Part shown: positions 1 to 11,525 of the stretch, piece by piece
Layout: every line of letters starts with the position of its first letter
Numbering within the stretch: the stretch's first letter is position 1
NCBI GenBank assembly: GCA_958298945.1
Contig: OY282609.1
Location: 41,740,954-41,804,953 of the forward strand
Length of the DNA: 64,000 bases
From: Atherix ibis
Lineage: Eukaryota; Arthropoda; Insecta; Diptera; Athericidae
Reading direction: 5' to 3'
Made by a program: the position numbers and the translations under genes
The notes under the pieces: generated by a model
Seen by the model: the letters and a program-made list of their open reading frames with translations, nothing else
What the model was told of the DNA's origin: nothing
Databases searched by the model: none

Positions 1-464
1 CTGTGGACTTACTAATAATCTTGTAGTAGAAATTTCCCTATTTTCGGCGTAATTAATTTACTTGAAGTGAAGTTTAAATTTAATGAAAATAAATATTTTG
101 TAAAAACTCATATTGTAGACGGAAAGTGCGGTGTTGAAGAACAAAAAACAGTGAACCGTCTAGAACAACCTTTTTTAGCCGTGGGTCAAAATCGACCAAA
201 GTGTGAGACTTATAGAGACGTTTGAGTCAGACGTGTTTTCGTCTTAAAATAGTCCTTTAGTAAATAATAAGATATATTTTATTAAGAAGATAATTACAAA
301 CATAGTTGAATTACCTTTATTTATAAACGTTCTCTTCGATATCAATGGCTCCCCTGATATTGAACTTGTGAAGTCAATTTAGTCAAGTCTGGTTTATAGT
401 TACTCTTTTTCAGACGAATACAAGCATCTAAATTTTTGGTAGTTTACCTGTTCCTGATTTTGCT
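1..464. other. AT-rich sequence beyond the hAT relic
   Basis: No convincing coding frame. It lies on the 3' side of the minus-strand hAT transposase relic, so it may contain that element's 3' untranslated region. A GC-richer patch near 150-240 could hold a terminal repeat, but I cannot find its partner in the window. Confidence 0.3.
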
Positions 465-1020
465 TCATATAAATTTCATTTGTGAAAATAATTGCATAAA
501 CTTATAAGCTGAACCGAATGTGGACATAATGGCAAAGCCTATTTTTTTTTTCAAAATGAAAACTTCGTAGAAAGTGATGCGCAATATGTTGATATCATGG
601 GAAGATGATATTTTCTTTTTTTTCCAAATCTTTCCGCAATTTCTTGAATTTATCCGTCCAAAACGTTGAACTTTTAAAATCAATCATTTCTAAACTAAAA
701 TTGTCAATTTTTAGATAATGAAAATACTGCAAATTTAAAATATTTTCTTCTATTTCCTCGGGCTTTATTATAAATGTAAACATTTCACCATGTTTCTTAA
801 AACTTTGAAACCGAATTTTATAAAAAAAAATAAAATTCTTCCATTCCTCATACATTTTCAAAATTGTGTGGTTATTTCCTTGGAGGCGTACATGAGTAAG
901 CCTACCAATACTATTTATATCGGCACTTTCATCAACTGCAATGCTAATTATGTCACAAGATAACAAATTATTTTTGACCTGTTCATCAATATTTTTAGCA
1001 ACATCTTCAACGTGACGCTG
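465..1020 (-). pseudogene. hAT-superfamily (ZBED5/GTF2IRD2-like) transposase relic
   Basis: Read on the minus strand, 1020 to about 595 gives a block like the central part of cellular and transposon hAT proteins: a lead-in resembling HVEDVAKNIDEQVKNN, then SIAVDESADINSIGRLTHVRL (family pattern: S.. DEStD....qLl.fiR). Further on comes a stretch ending in FWTDKFKKLRKDLEKKE. After a frame change near 600 the C-terminal dimerisation motif follows (STFGSAYKFMQLFSQMKF; family pattern FGStylCEq.FS.MK). The N-terminal half, including the BED finger, is missing because the frame stops at a dispersed repeat starting at 1021. Frameshift, truncation and missing ends make this a dead fragment. The hAT assignment rests on motif pattern only; the exact clade is uncertain. 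Confidence 0.6.
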
Positions 1021-1268
1021 AACTGTTAGGTTAGGTCTCCGAATCGCTGGTGAGAGATACTGGTAATTGTCTCAGGCGCTGTCACTGCTCATGACAGTAG
1101 CGGTTTAGATAGGCCTCGCCACAAATAGTTGGATTAGTCAGCTTGTAACTGATTACTGACTGTAAACTGCCAGTAATTGTGGTCTGTTGATTGAGCGTAA
1201 GTCCATCCCTATGGGTCGTAGGCGACTCGAGGTCTTGTTAAATGGCAGATAAGTCACTTTAAATAACA
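1021..1268 (+). repeat. Dispersed repeat, related to the insertion at 59868-60412
   Basis: GC-richer than its surroundings. It shares long blocks with 60200-60410, for example CTGTCACTGCT.ATGACAGTAG, GTCAGCTTGTAACTGATT, AACTGCCAGTAAT and GTCGTAGGCGACTCG, in the same order and orientation. Both copies end in a similar TCAC.TTAAATAA tail. It interrupts the hAT relic. It is probably a non-LTR-mobilised short element or the 5' part of a LINE. No reading frame is recognised. Confidence 0.6.
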
Positions 1269-2200
1269 TAATACTAATGTGTCAACATTTAAGGAGCAAT
1301 CCTCAATACATTTCGCTATCTCAGTAACATAAAATGCGAGAAGAGAATTGAGACATGCCATCAAGCTGAACTATGCGGCAAAGTTGACAATAATCCATGA
1401 GATATGCCATATCATACATTTTTGAAGTGGCTGAGGTGTTCTTTCATGGCAGCTCTGACCTTCCTCCATGGCAGTTCCCTCTTTCTCCGAGCTTTTTCAG
1501 GCTGCTGAACATAATTAACATCGGTTTGTTTTCTTACGAACCTGTTACTGCATGGAAGGGTAGCTCGAGGGTTGATAGCAATTAAGTCCGACGAATTACC
1601 CAGGACGAACTTCTTCAGACATACAGGAAAATCGGTGATAATAAGCATCTGGGCCCGATGTCATACCCCTGTTGCATTAAAAGCTGCTGTCGCGGAACAT
1701 CCAAATCAATTGTTGGAAGTAGATAATGTCTGAGTGAGAGTTTTTCTACAACTTTGGCGGTCCTTCGTCATATCACCTAGTTTGTCTTCTGGACATAGCG
1801 GATAAATCCTCGAACGTATTCTATGCAATTTCAATTCAATGAGAGATCATAAAATATCAATTAAATAATATTTATCAATATTACATAATATACTAGTTAT
1901 GTAAGGGCACCTCACTTTATTAAAATAAACCAATTCAATATAGTTGTGCTATCAATCAAAACGCTCACTGATGACCAATATTGGTGTTGATTTAAATTAA
2001 ATGAGAGAAGCCATATATCTACGAATCAAGTACCTTAAATTTCATCTTGGTTATCTTATTTTTCTAAATTAAGTTATGTCTTATTAGAATTATGGTATCC
2101 AATTCTCAAAAAAATATTATAGTTACAAACTCAATTTCAGTGCAATGTATTGTTTGATGTTAAGCTCACTGAATGCAAATTTTAATATAATATCCGAATG
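1269..2200. other. No gene recognised
   Basis: Low-information sequence. Short open frames around 1397-1648 overlap on both strands and show no family motif. The right part may include the untranslated start of gypsy element A. Confidence 0.3.
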
Positions 2201-2211
2201 ACATCATAGAC

Positions 2212-3540
2212 ATGGAACACTTACATAAATTTGATCTACCATCTATTATAAAAATCATTCCAGAACATTCAGGTGATAATAATGACACCCAAAATTGCTT
2301 GCAATTGGCAGAGATATACCATGATTTTTTAACTATTGAGGAACATCCCAAATTATTAAAATATATTTGGTGTGCTAGATTATCAAAGAGGACAAGAACA
2401 AATACAGTCACAAAGATTACACCTCAGAACTTTAATACCATTTTTAAATCAATCTGACAATAAAAGTAGCAGTAGTTAAACAGGAAAATTCTCGTACAGA
2501 GAATTTCGTCAATAAGATCAGAATAATAATTACCGAGTTAAGCAAAATATAAATAGCAGAATTAGAAGAAACTGCATCTAAATATAAAATCAGATAACTA
2601 TAAATACTGCAAGATGCAAAACACTTCAAGAGGCTATAACCCTAGCCATATAGAAATCGAAGCTAATAAAACAACTCAGAATCAAATATAGCAGCAACAT
2701 CAGAATAAACAACATTATTTTAGATAAAAAAATTAATTTTAACACCTATAACTATAATTTGGGATGACAAATTATTTTTGTTACTCTTAATAATAGAGTT
2801 AATGCTAATTTTATCGACCATAATAGAACTACCTACAATAATAACAACTATTATAATAATAATTACAGTTACAATAGTAATAATAATAGTATAGAAAACA
2901 GAATATATAGCGTTAATAATAATAATCATCAGAATAATAACACGAATAATAAAAATAATAATTTTAGGTCTCACAATACTAGCAATAATTATAACTCGCA
3001 AAATAATAGTACACATTTAAACTAAGAACGAAGCTTCTCGGAAAATCTAAATATATTTTTAAAAATTTATGTAAATACAATTATGTAACCCTAAAATATA
3101 ATAATATATATGTACCCTTACTAATAGATTCAGGTGCAGATATGTCGATAAGTTAGAATAATAAAATTCACAATTCCCTAATAGACCAAAACAATCTAAA
3201 TACGATAACGGGCTTTACTATACAGAGTATATATACTTATATTTATATTCACAAAACTGAAATATGAGAACAAAATGATGAAACATGGGTTCCATATATT
3301 CAATCATAACCTGTCAATAGCCACAGATGGCATAAAAGGAAGACATTTCCTAGTGAAATATTTTATGAAGATTAATTACGAAACGTTCACCTTAGAATTG
3401 AGGGTAAATGGTGAAACGATAAACATACCAATAGGGGTAACCATGATAATATACATGAGATTAAAACATTTTACATGGGTAATTTGAAGCATTCTAATAG
3501 AATGAAGGCACTACTAAACGATCTAAAATTGGGAAATAGC
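2212..3540 (+). pseudogene. Ty3/gypsy element A: gag and protease relic
   Basis: The first open stretch (2212-2457) reads like the gag of 17.6/297/Tom-type elements, with KIIPEHSGDNND then a helix-rich segment. Frames after 2460 hold a degraded TLQEAI.LAI block, and 2740-3020 encodes an asparagine-rich tract typical of these gags. At 3117 the protease motif LIDSGADMSIS is followed near 3275 by HIFNHNLSIATDGIKGRHFL..Y, corresponding to the family's DGILGRdFL protease C-terminus. Several stops and frame changes separate the pieces. The reading frame is lost near 3500 where unrelated sequence begins; pol resumes at about 5660. Related copies lie at 33.2-35.2 kb and 36.0-42.4 kb. Confidence 0.7.
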
Positions 3541-4985
3541 TATAAACAAATAAAAAAAATATTTTTTTAAAAATAAGAAAAAAATAACAAGCGGATTTAA
3601 TAAAAAATAAAGAGTTCTAAAGAACCAAAAAAAAGAAAGAAGAGAAAAAATGGATGGAGCCGACAGTCGACCCAGGTTGGGAGAGCCTTAGATCGAAATG
3701 CTCTCCATGGCCAGCCCAAATCGCTCTGTGGTACTCCGCCGCCAACATATATTTAGAGTACCCCTTTTATGAACGACAACAATCTGTCTTACCTCATCCT
3801 AAAATTGAGGCTCTAATTCAAGACCGGATAGCTGTGGGGAGGAGAAACCTTGAATAAAAATAATTTTTATTTGAAAGTCATTAAAAAATTTAATCTTATT
3901 TGATTTTTTATAAAAATAATATTTAAATAATTAAGTAAAAACGATTAGATATTTTTATATTTTATTTAAGTCATTTTCTCTGTATAAATATCTATTTGTT
4001 TTCCTAAAACAATGTTGATCGAGCATAGTATTTCTTTCTTATTTCTATTCATTTTGATTTTTCTTAAATTTAAATTAAATTTTAATGAACACAAAAATAC
4101 CATATTCTTTTTTATATTTCTTTTTCTATCAAATGTGTGGGCCACAATTTTTAATCTCATTTAATATAATATTGTTTTTCTCTTCAAATCGTACCATCAC
4201 TCTAAAAAAAATCATTTTACAATTCTATTTTAAATTTCCTTGATAGAAAAAAATATTAGGGAAACAACAAAAAAGTATGAAGAAATCAAAATAGATTACG
4301 ACCGAAGTTTTTATATTAAAATATTTTTTTAATGTAAATTTAATACGTTTCTAACATGTTTCTATTCTTTTTTTATTTATTTACAAATTGTGTAAAACTA
4401 TAGCGCGGATAATAAAACAATTTTTAATATAATTTTCTAATACTGTTTTCATCAAAACATGTTAATCATTTTGTGAATAGAATATTACCATGAAAAATAT
4501 ATGCAAAAATAATTAGTTTGCTAATGATGGTATAGTTTGTTTTATGGTAGCAAATAGACAACTTATTATTTATAATAATTGTGCTTTACTTTAAAACTAT
4601 ATTTAAATAAAAAAAACTTAGATTTCCTTTTATTCTTATGTTTTTTTATTGAATTTTTTTTAGTGTTCGCGTTATAAGTCTGTGTATATTTTCTAAAGTT
4701 TAAGATTGCTCTAAACATTTTTTTTATACACTTTTAAATTATAAAAATTTTCTCTTTTTAGAATAATTGAAGGAAAAAAATCAAAATAACGCTGTATTTT
4801 AGTTTATTGCTAGTTTTTACTCTTATTACAATAATATTTAAAATAATTTTTATTTGCTTTTAGAATTTTTAATTCACTTTTTCACAGCTTTTCCTTTGGT
4901 ACAAGTTTGATCTGTCTTATATAAAAGTATTTTTAATTTAGAATTATTTTATAGTAAAATATTTTTAAAATATTTTTTTTCTTCT
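3541..4985. other. AT-rich filler inside element A, no gene
   Basis: Mostly poly-A/T-rich sequence. A short GC-richer island at 3650-3860 holds a 67-codon open stretch with no family resemblance. Nothing else can be supported. Confidence 0.3.
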
Positions 4986-5545
4986 AAAATTTAAATATTT
5001 AAAAGAAAAAACGAACATATGTATACACATTAAATCGTTGCCTCTCTTTCCAATTTGAAATACACCAATTTGACGCTAACATTATCAATTTTGGACTGTA
5101 GCACTGGTCAATATCATCTCTGTAGATGAGGATACTTAGGAATTTAAAGAGAAAGTTCTTAAGCATCCATTTGAAATTTCGACACATAAATAACTGCTTT
5201 CTGATTAATATTTAAACAAATGTTATTACTTTTCTAACAATTGTACAGTTACACTGCAATAGTAATTTTTGAAGAGCTGTAGGAGAAACGGCCTTTGCAA
5301 TAGTCTAACAACGAATCCCCTACCTTTCGTTTTTTTGGCATTACGATGCCGGTAAATTCATACTATTTTGCACGTACGTACACATGTTGGTTCCGTAATT
5401 CATCCGATGAAACGTCATCGTGTCATGGAATCGGCTATGAAAATCAAATGCATGGCCTTGCTGATTTGCACTCCACCTCTTTGGTAATCATCATTATATG
5501 TTATTATAACAATATTTCAATGCAAAATTGGGCGTAAAAAATTAT
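4986..5545 (+). repeat. Diverged relic of the leader region of the 47.6-53 kb element
   Basis: Two blocks match the leader of the mag-like element at 47.88-48.48 kb in the same order. One is the AAATCGTTG.CTCTCTTTCCAATTT / ACGCTAA.ATTATCAATTTT block. The other is a longer block that includes ATTA.GATGCCGG, TACGTACGC.GGTT and CCATCTCTTTGGTAAT. The copy is heavily mutated, hence much older than the tandem pair at 47.6-51.8 kb. Confidence 0.6.
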
Positions 5546-5659
5546 GTGTGAAATAGCAAGATGTGTTTTTCTGGAGGCCGAACGACCGACAACAATTACT
5601 TTTTACACCTAACATATACAACATAAATTATTATGTAATAAGAATCCTGTATGTATTAA

Positions 5660-6560
5660 GAACTATAGTTGGGACATTCGTGAGCCCACACAATTATCCT
5701 CTCCTGGTTGTTCCAAAGGCAGCACAGGAAAAGAGAAAAAGTGTTGATTAGTTGTCGACTATAGATAACTGAACAAAAAAGTAGAGTAATGATAAATTTC
5801 CATTAACTCGCCTTGATGATATCTTAGATAAACTAGGAGGGGCAAAATTTTTCTCAACTTTCGACATAACACGTTTCTTTCACCAGATTGAGCTTGACAA
5901 AATATCGAGACTGCTAACTGCATTATGCATCAGTAGAGGTCATTATAAACTCAAAATATTACTCTTTGGTCTAAAAACATCCACTAATATTTTCCAACGA
6001 ATACTATCAGTAGTATTAGCTTATTAGGAGGAGTATGCATTTATATATTATGATGACATTAAAATCTTTCGTTCAAAATAACGTAATAGCCTTATTACTA
6101 AATCAACTAACAAAGAACAACTTATTATTTATGTGAATACCTGAATACACTATGGTATTTAATAAATTAAGTAAATTATTAATAAGTCCATCTAATTATG
6201 ATTAGTCCAATATCCTAATTATGACAAACAATTTATAATTACAACAAATGCCTCAGATTATGCCCTGGCGGCAGTTTTGTCAAAAGGTGAAATTAGCAAA
6301 AACATACCGTTCTAATAGAACATTAAATAAATATGATATAAACAAGCCAATTATAGAAAAGAAGACACCAGGTATCTATTGAGGTATAAACTATTATAGA
6401 CCATATCTATATGGTAAATGTTGCCAAATAATAACTAATTATATCCTACTAATTTAGCTAGGAAAATCGTTTATCTAAGCTAACTCGAATTTTTTTAGAT
6501 CTAGTGGACTACGACTTCAGGATTATTTATGAAGAAGGTAAAATGAATACAAATGTCGAT
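5660..6560 (+). pseudogene. Ty3/gypsy element A: reverse transcriptase and RNase H relic
   Basis: From about 5680 the frame reads SPHNYPLLVVPKAAQEKRKS, the entry to gypsy RT. Then come KFPLTRLDDILDKLGGAKFFSTFD..FFHQIELDK and LLFGLKTSTNIFQRIL, matching RT motifs around the FSTLDL...FHQI and FGL..AP..FQR signatures. The YVDD catalytic region near 6040 is damaged. At 6240-6300 TTNASDYALAAVLSKGE is the RNase H start, and 6505-6545 LVDYDFRIIYEEGKMNTNVD matches its C-terminus (family: YDF.I.Y..GK.N..AD.LSR). In-frame stops are frequent. Element A's pol then breaks off before the HSE-like segment. Confidence 0.75.
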
Positions 6561-6706
6561 ACTCATGGAATAAAAGCTAGTAAGATTTATGGAGCTCAAC
6601 ATGCCCAAGAGAAATAATAAGAAAAATATAGATAAAAAATACGCATGGGATTGTAACTGAATATCAGACATAAAGAACGTAAAACGTATTAGATTTGAGC
6701 GTATAA

Positions 6707-6743
6707 ATGAGCCCACTATTATCAATATTAATAGTAGGCTCAT
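6707..6743. repeat. Inverted repeat / hairpin
   Basis: ATGAGCC..ACTATTA pairs with TAATAGT..GGCTCAT across a 7-nt loop, giving a stem of about 15 bp with one mismatch. A partial repeat of the arm (ATGAGCC) follows at 6748. Function unknown. Confidence 0.7.
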
Positions 6744-6791
6744 ATATATGAGCCGCGGTCTTATTTATATTGCTCTAGCGGGCATGTAAAA

Positions 6792-6905
6792 TATTCCAGA
6801 ATCAAAATATCTGAAATACTCCGGAGCTCTCTAGAACCAATTTTCTAGAATCTTCTGGATTATTGTGGAACTCTCTAGAACCGCTTTTCTAGAATCGTTT
6901 AGAAT
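6792..6905. promoter_or_regulatory. Cluster of heat-shock-element-like motifs
   Basis: The segment is packed with alternating GAA and TTC units. The core at 6843-6855 is TTCTAGAATCTTC, that is TTC-nn-GAA-nn-TTC with exact 5-bp phasing, the consensus of a three-unit HSF site. A two-unit site lies at 6887-6894, and further CTAGAACC / TTTAGAA half sites surround both. A 26-bp block (CTCTCTAGAACC....CTAGAATC) occurs twice, at 6827 and 6871. Motif match is direct; a role as a promoter is inference. Confidence 0.45.
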
Positions 6906-7009
6906 ACACTAGATCCATATTATGTCATAATATCGCCACCTTCCAAAAGGTGCTCGTTTCGAGTGTCGTTCGATCCATAAAAACGGGTCAGATGGTCAAT
7001 GCGATGCAG

Positions 7010-7994
7010 ACTGTGGAATATTGGTTTCGTCAATTTCGAACTGGTCGTACGAGCACAGTTGATGCAGAACGCAGTGGACGCCCAAAAGAGGTGGTGACGG
7101 CAGAAAACATCAAAAAAATCCACAAAATAATTTTAAATGACCGTAAAGTGAAGTTGAGCGAGATAGCTGAGACTCTGAAGATATCGAAAGAGCATGTTGC
7201 ACATATCGTGCATGAATATTTGGGCATGGGAAAGCTGTGTGCAAAGTGGGTGCCGCGTGAGCTCACTGTGTACCAAAAACAACAACGTGTTGATGATTCT
7301 GAGCAGTGTTTCGAGCTGTTCAAGCGCAATGAACCCGAATTTTTGCGTCGATATGTGACAATGGAGGAAACATGGCTCCGTCACTACACTCCAGAGTCCA
7401 ATCGCCAGTCGGCAGAGTGGAGAGCGAGCGACGAACCGAATCCAAAGCGTGAAAAGACGCAACAGTCGGCTGGCAAGGTGATGGCCTCTGTATTTTGGGA
7501 TGCGCATGGTATAATATTCATTGAGTATCTCCAGAAGGGAAAGACGATCAACAACGACTATTATATAGCATTATTGGATCGTTTGAAGAAAGAAATCGCT
7601 AAGAAACGGCCTCATTTGAAGAAGAAAAAAGTGTTGTTGCACCAAGACAATGCACCGTGTCACAAGTCGATGAAAACGATGGTCAAACTCAATGAATTGG
7701 GCTACGAATTGCTTCCCCATCCACCGTATTCTCCAGATCTGGCCCCCAGCGACTTTTTCCTGTTTGCAGACCTCAAGAGAATGCTCGCTGGCAAGAAATT
7801 TAAGACCTATGATGAAACTGAGGCCTATTTTGAGGCAAAACCGAAAGAGTACTATAAAAATGGTATCAAAAAGTTGGAAAATCGCTATAATCGCTGTATC
7901 GCCCTCGAAGGAAACTATGTTGAATAATAAAAATGAATTTTGCAAAAAAAAATATTTCTACTGTGTTATGTTCTAAACTTTTCAGCCGAACTGT
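7010..7994 (+). mobile_element. Mariner copy 1 (irritans subfamily), 5'-truncated
   Basis: The open frame 6950-7927 (325 codons) becomes transposase at about 7010. Before that its roughly 20 codons do not match the family. The left inverted repeat and the first helix-turn-helix are missing; the second HTH (KLSEIAETLKISKEHVAHI), the linker (WVPREL) and the catalytic domain are present. The protein closely resembles Himar1-type irritans mariners. The DD34D triad is damaged: the first Asp of the family motif T-M-D-E-T-W is Glu here (codon 7364-7366), while the second (HQDNAPCH) and third (PYSPDLAPSDFF) are intact. Relative to copy 3 and the family, four residues are missing after KKFKTYD. The right inverted repeat (AACTTTTCAGCCGAACTGT) ends at 7994 and abuts TA. 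Dead as an autonomous element, although the frame is uninterrupted. Confidence 0.9.
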
Positions 7995-7996
7995 TA

Positions 7997-8660
7997 AACT
8001 AACGAGATTGTATTATATAATACTGGTGATTATGTCAAAGAATTAAAAGTCTAGCTAAGAAGGGTACTAATGATAGCGAAACAACAGCTTATTCAGAGGC
8101 AACTAAGTCAAAAATAATATAAATATAGAAACATGAATCATTCTATGCTATAAGTTAGAGATCTTATCTACCTTTAGTCAGGTAATCGTAAGAAAAGCGA
8201 GAGTCCGTATAATGGCACCTATGAAATAGTACGACTAGACAGCGTCAAATCATTAATTAAGATGAAAAACAAGTTGATAACCATATATAATAATAATTTA
8301 AAACAAAATACAGCCAATTAAATAAAATAATATTTATTATACTAGAGAGCATAACTATTATAAATGAAAATAAAAACAAAGATACATTAAAAATAAAAAT
8401 AAATATAATATTAAAATACGAGTATAATAATTTACTACGTAAAAATATAAGAATAAATGAATTTATTTAATATAAGAATTTTCCAAATATTAAAATTAAA
8501 ATGTAAATATGTAATAAAATATATAAATAAAATATTATGTAAACTTAATTAAATAATCTTTATATAAGCAGTATATTACAAATATATATGCAAAATCAAT
8601 TTTAATGTAAGAAATAGTATTAAATAAATAAAAAAACAATTTTAGAGCAAAAAATGTAAC
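7997..8660 (+). repeat. Element A pol tail and 3' untranslated region
   Basis: Just after the mariner the frame resembles the C-terminal end of gypsy integrase (family pattern near 8215-8310: G.YEIV..D.VK.LIKMKNKLIT). It is followed by AT-rich untranslated or LTR sequence. The same about 660 bp occurs in inverse orientation at 21664-22322, also next to a mariner 3' end. Weaker homologues of this tail are at 34740-35160 and 42120-42400. Confidence 0.65.
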
Positions 8661-9090
8661 ACAGCCCGAAAAATTAGAAATAAAAAGAAAAAAATTTATA
8701 TGATATTAAATTCAACTTAATATACATCTATTTTTTAAAATATGATATTAAATTCGACTTAATATACATCATAGAAATTTAAAATATGTTTGAAACAGAA
8801 ATATGTTTGAAACCATCAAATAATTCGACATTTTTTGTTATAGTAAGGTGGAAATCACTAAAAGACAAAGTATCGAACTTTAACCCACTAAAACTCACAT
8901 TTGTACACCTTCCAACAGAACCGCTGTCAAGCATTCCTTCGTGGGACGGATATTAATCGCAATTACTAGTCTGGTGAATTATTACTTACGCTCATTAAAA
9001 TTTGCTTTTACAAACGAACTCGACATCCTTTGAAGCCGTCCTTTATCTCAAAAAATAGGTTCATGTTATTTTTTAGAATCAGGGGCCTGC
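8661..9090. other. Non-coding; short direct repeat
   Basis: No gene. A 30-bp block (TATGATATTAAATTC.ACTT...) at 8699-8728 recurs at 8741-8770 with one mismatch. A smaller AATATGTTTGAAAC duplication follows at about 8783 and 8800. Confidence 0.5.
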
Positions 9091-9094
9091 TCGC

Positions 9095-11525
9095 AGTAGA
9101 AATTTTCAGTTGAAATTTTTAATAGAAATTTTCAGTAGAAATTTCAGTAGTAATTTTCAGTAGAAATTTTCAGTAGAAATTTTCAGTAGAAATTTTCAGT
9201 AGAAATTTTCAGTAGAAATTTTCAGTAGAAATTTTCAGTAGAAATTTTCAGTAGAAATTTTCAGTAGAAATTTCAGTAGAAATTTTCAGTAGAAATTTTT
9301 AGTAGAAATGTTAGAAGAAACTTTAAGTAGAAATATTTATTAGAAATTTTTAGTAGAAATTTTAGTAGAAATTTTCAGTAGAATTGTTTAGTAGAAATTT
9401 ACAGAAGAAATTTTCTGTAGAAATTTCCAGTTGATAATTTCAGTAGAAATTTACAGTAGAAATTTACAGTAGAAATTTGCAGTAGAAATGTTAGAAGACA
9501 CTTTTAGTAGAAATATTTATTAGAAATTTTTAGTAGAAATTTTAGTAGAAATTTTCAGTAGAATTGTTTAGTAGAAATTTACAGTAGAAATTTTCGGTAG
9601 AAATTTCCTGTTGAAATTTCAGTAGAAATTTGCAGTTGCAATTTTTAGTAGGAATTTTCAGAAGAAATTTTCTTTAGAAATTTTTAGTAGAAATTTTCAG
9701 TAGAAATTTTCAGTAGAAATTTTCAGTAGAAATTTTCAGTAGAAATTTTCTTTAAACATTTTAGTAGAAAGTTGCAGTAGATATTTAGTATAAATTTTTA
9801 GAAAAAAATTTCAGTAGAAATTTTTAATAGAAATTTTCAGTTGAAATTTTCAGTAGATATTTTCTCTAGAAATTTTCAGTAGGTTTTCAGAAGAAATGTT
9901 AGTAGAAAATTTTAGTATATAGAAATATTTATTAGAAATTTTCGGTAGACATTTTAGTAGAAATTTTCATTAGAAATTGTCAGTAGAAGTCTCCAGCCGC
10001 ATTTTAAGTGGAATTTTTCAGTAGAAATTTTCAGCAGAAATTTTCAGGAAGTTTTTAGTAGAAATTTTCAGTAGGAATTTTCAGTAGAAACTTTCAGTTG
10101 AAACTTTCAGTAGAAACTTCAGTAGAAACTTTCAGTAGAAACTTTCAGTACAAACTTTCAGTACAAACTTTCAGGAGAAACTTTCAGTAGAAATTCTCAG
10201 TAGAAATTTTCAGTAGAAATTATCAGTAGAAATTTACAGTTGAACTTTTTAATAGAAATTTCACTAGAAATTTTCAGTGAAATTTTCAGTAGATATTTTC
10301 AGTAGAAATTTTCAGTATAAACGTTTATTAGAAATTACTAGTAGAAATTTTCAGTAGAAGTTTTCAGTAGAAAATTTCAGTACAAACTTTCAGGAGAAAC
10401 TTTCAGTAGAAATTCTCAGTAGAAATAATCAGTAGAATTTTTCAGTAGAATTTTTCAGAAGAAATTTTCATTAGAAATTATCAGTAGAAATTGTCAGTGG
10501 AAATTTTCAGTAGAAGTTTCAGGCAGCAATTTAAGTGGATTTTTCAGTAGAAATTTTTCAGCAGAAATTATCAGGAAATTTTCAGTAGAAATTTTCAGTA
10601 GGAATTTCAGTAGAAATTTTCAGTAGAAATTTTCAGTAGAAATTTTCAGTAGAAATTTTCAGTAGAAATTTTCAGTAGAAATTTCTAGTAGAAATTTTCA
10701 GTATAAACGTTTATTAGAAATTATCATTAGAAGTTTTCAGTAGAAATTTTCAGTAGAAATTTTCAGTAGAAATTTTCAGTAGAAGTTTTCAGTAGAAATG
10801 TTTATTAGAAATTTTCGGTAGAAATATTAGTAGAAATTTTCAGTAGAATTGTTTAGTAGAAATTTTTAGCAGAATTTTCAGTATAAATTTTCGGTCAAAA
10901 TTTTCAGTATTATTTTTCAGTAGAAAATTTCAGTAGAAATAATCAGTAGAAATTTTCAGTAGAATTTTTCAGAAGAAATTTTCATTAGAAATTTTCAGTA
11001 GAAATTGTCAGTGGAAATTTTCAGTAGAAGTTTCCAGCAGCATTTTAAGTAGATTTTTCAGTAGAAATTTTCAGCAGAAATTATCAGGAAATTTTCAGTA
11101 GAAATTTTCAGTAGACATTTCATTCGAAATTTTTAGTATAATTTTTCAGTTGAAATTTTCAGCAGAAACAATCAGTAGAAATTTTCAGTAGAAATTTTCA
11201 TTAGAAATTTTCAGTAGAAAATGTCAGTAGAAATTTTCAGTTGAAATTTTCTGTTGAAATTTCTAATAGAAATTTTCAGTAGAAATTTTCAGAAGAAATT
11301 ATCAGTAGAAATTTTCAGGAGAAATTTCCAGTAGAAATTTTCAGTATAAACGTTAGAAATTATCAGTAGAATTTTTCAGTAGAAATTTTCAGTAGACATT
11401 TTCAGTAGAAATTTTTAGCAGAAATTTTTAGTAGAAATTTTCAGTAGAAATTTTCAGTAGAAACTTTCAGTTGAATAATTTACCAGAAATTTTTAGTAGA
11501 AATTTTTAGTTAAAATTTTCACTAG
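9095..11525 (+). repeat. 13-bp minisatellite array 1
   Basis: About 2.4 kb of tandem units with consensus TTTTCAGTAGAAA. Variants at the CAG (TAG, AAG, ACAG) and at the poly-T length are common, and some units carry 1-4 bp indels. Homogeneous runs (9150-9290, 10610-10700) alternate with diverged stretches. The region from about 9527 onward matches array 2 variant for variant, so the two arrays are copies of one larger unit. No coding role; open frames here merely spell the repeat. Confidence 0.95.

Noticed and set aside
2720..3016. 98-codon minus-strand frame rich in Ile and Val
   Set aside because: It is the antisense of the AAT-rich asparagine tract of gypsy gag.
6950..7009. True N-terminus of mariner copy 1
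   Set aside because: The first 20 codons do not match the transposase or copy 2; homology starts at about 7010, so this is flanking sequence in frame by chance.
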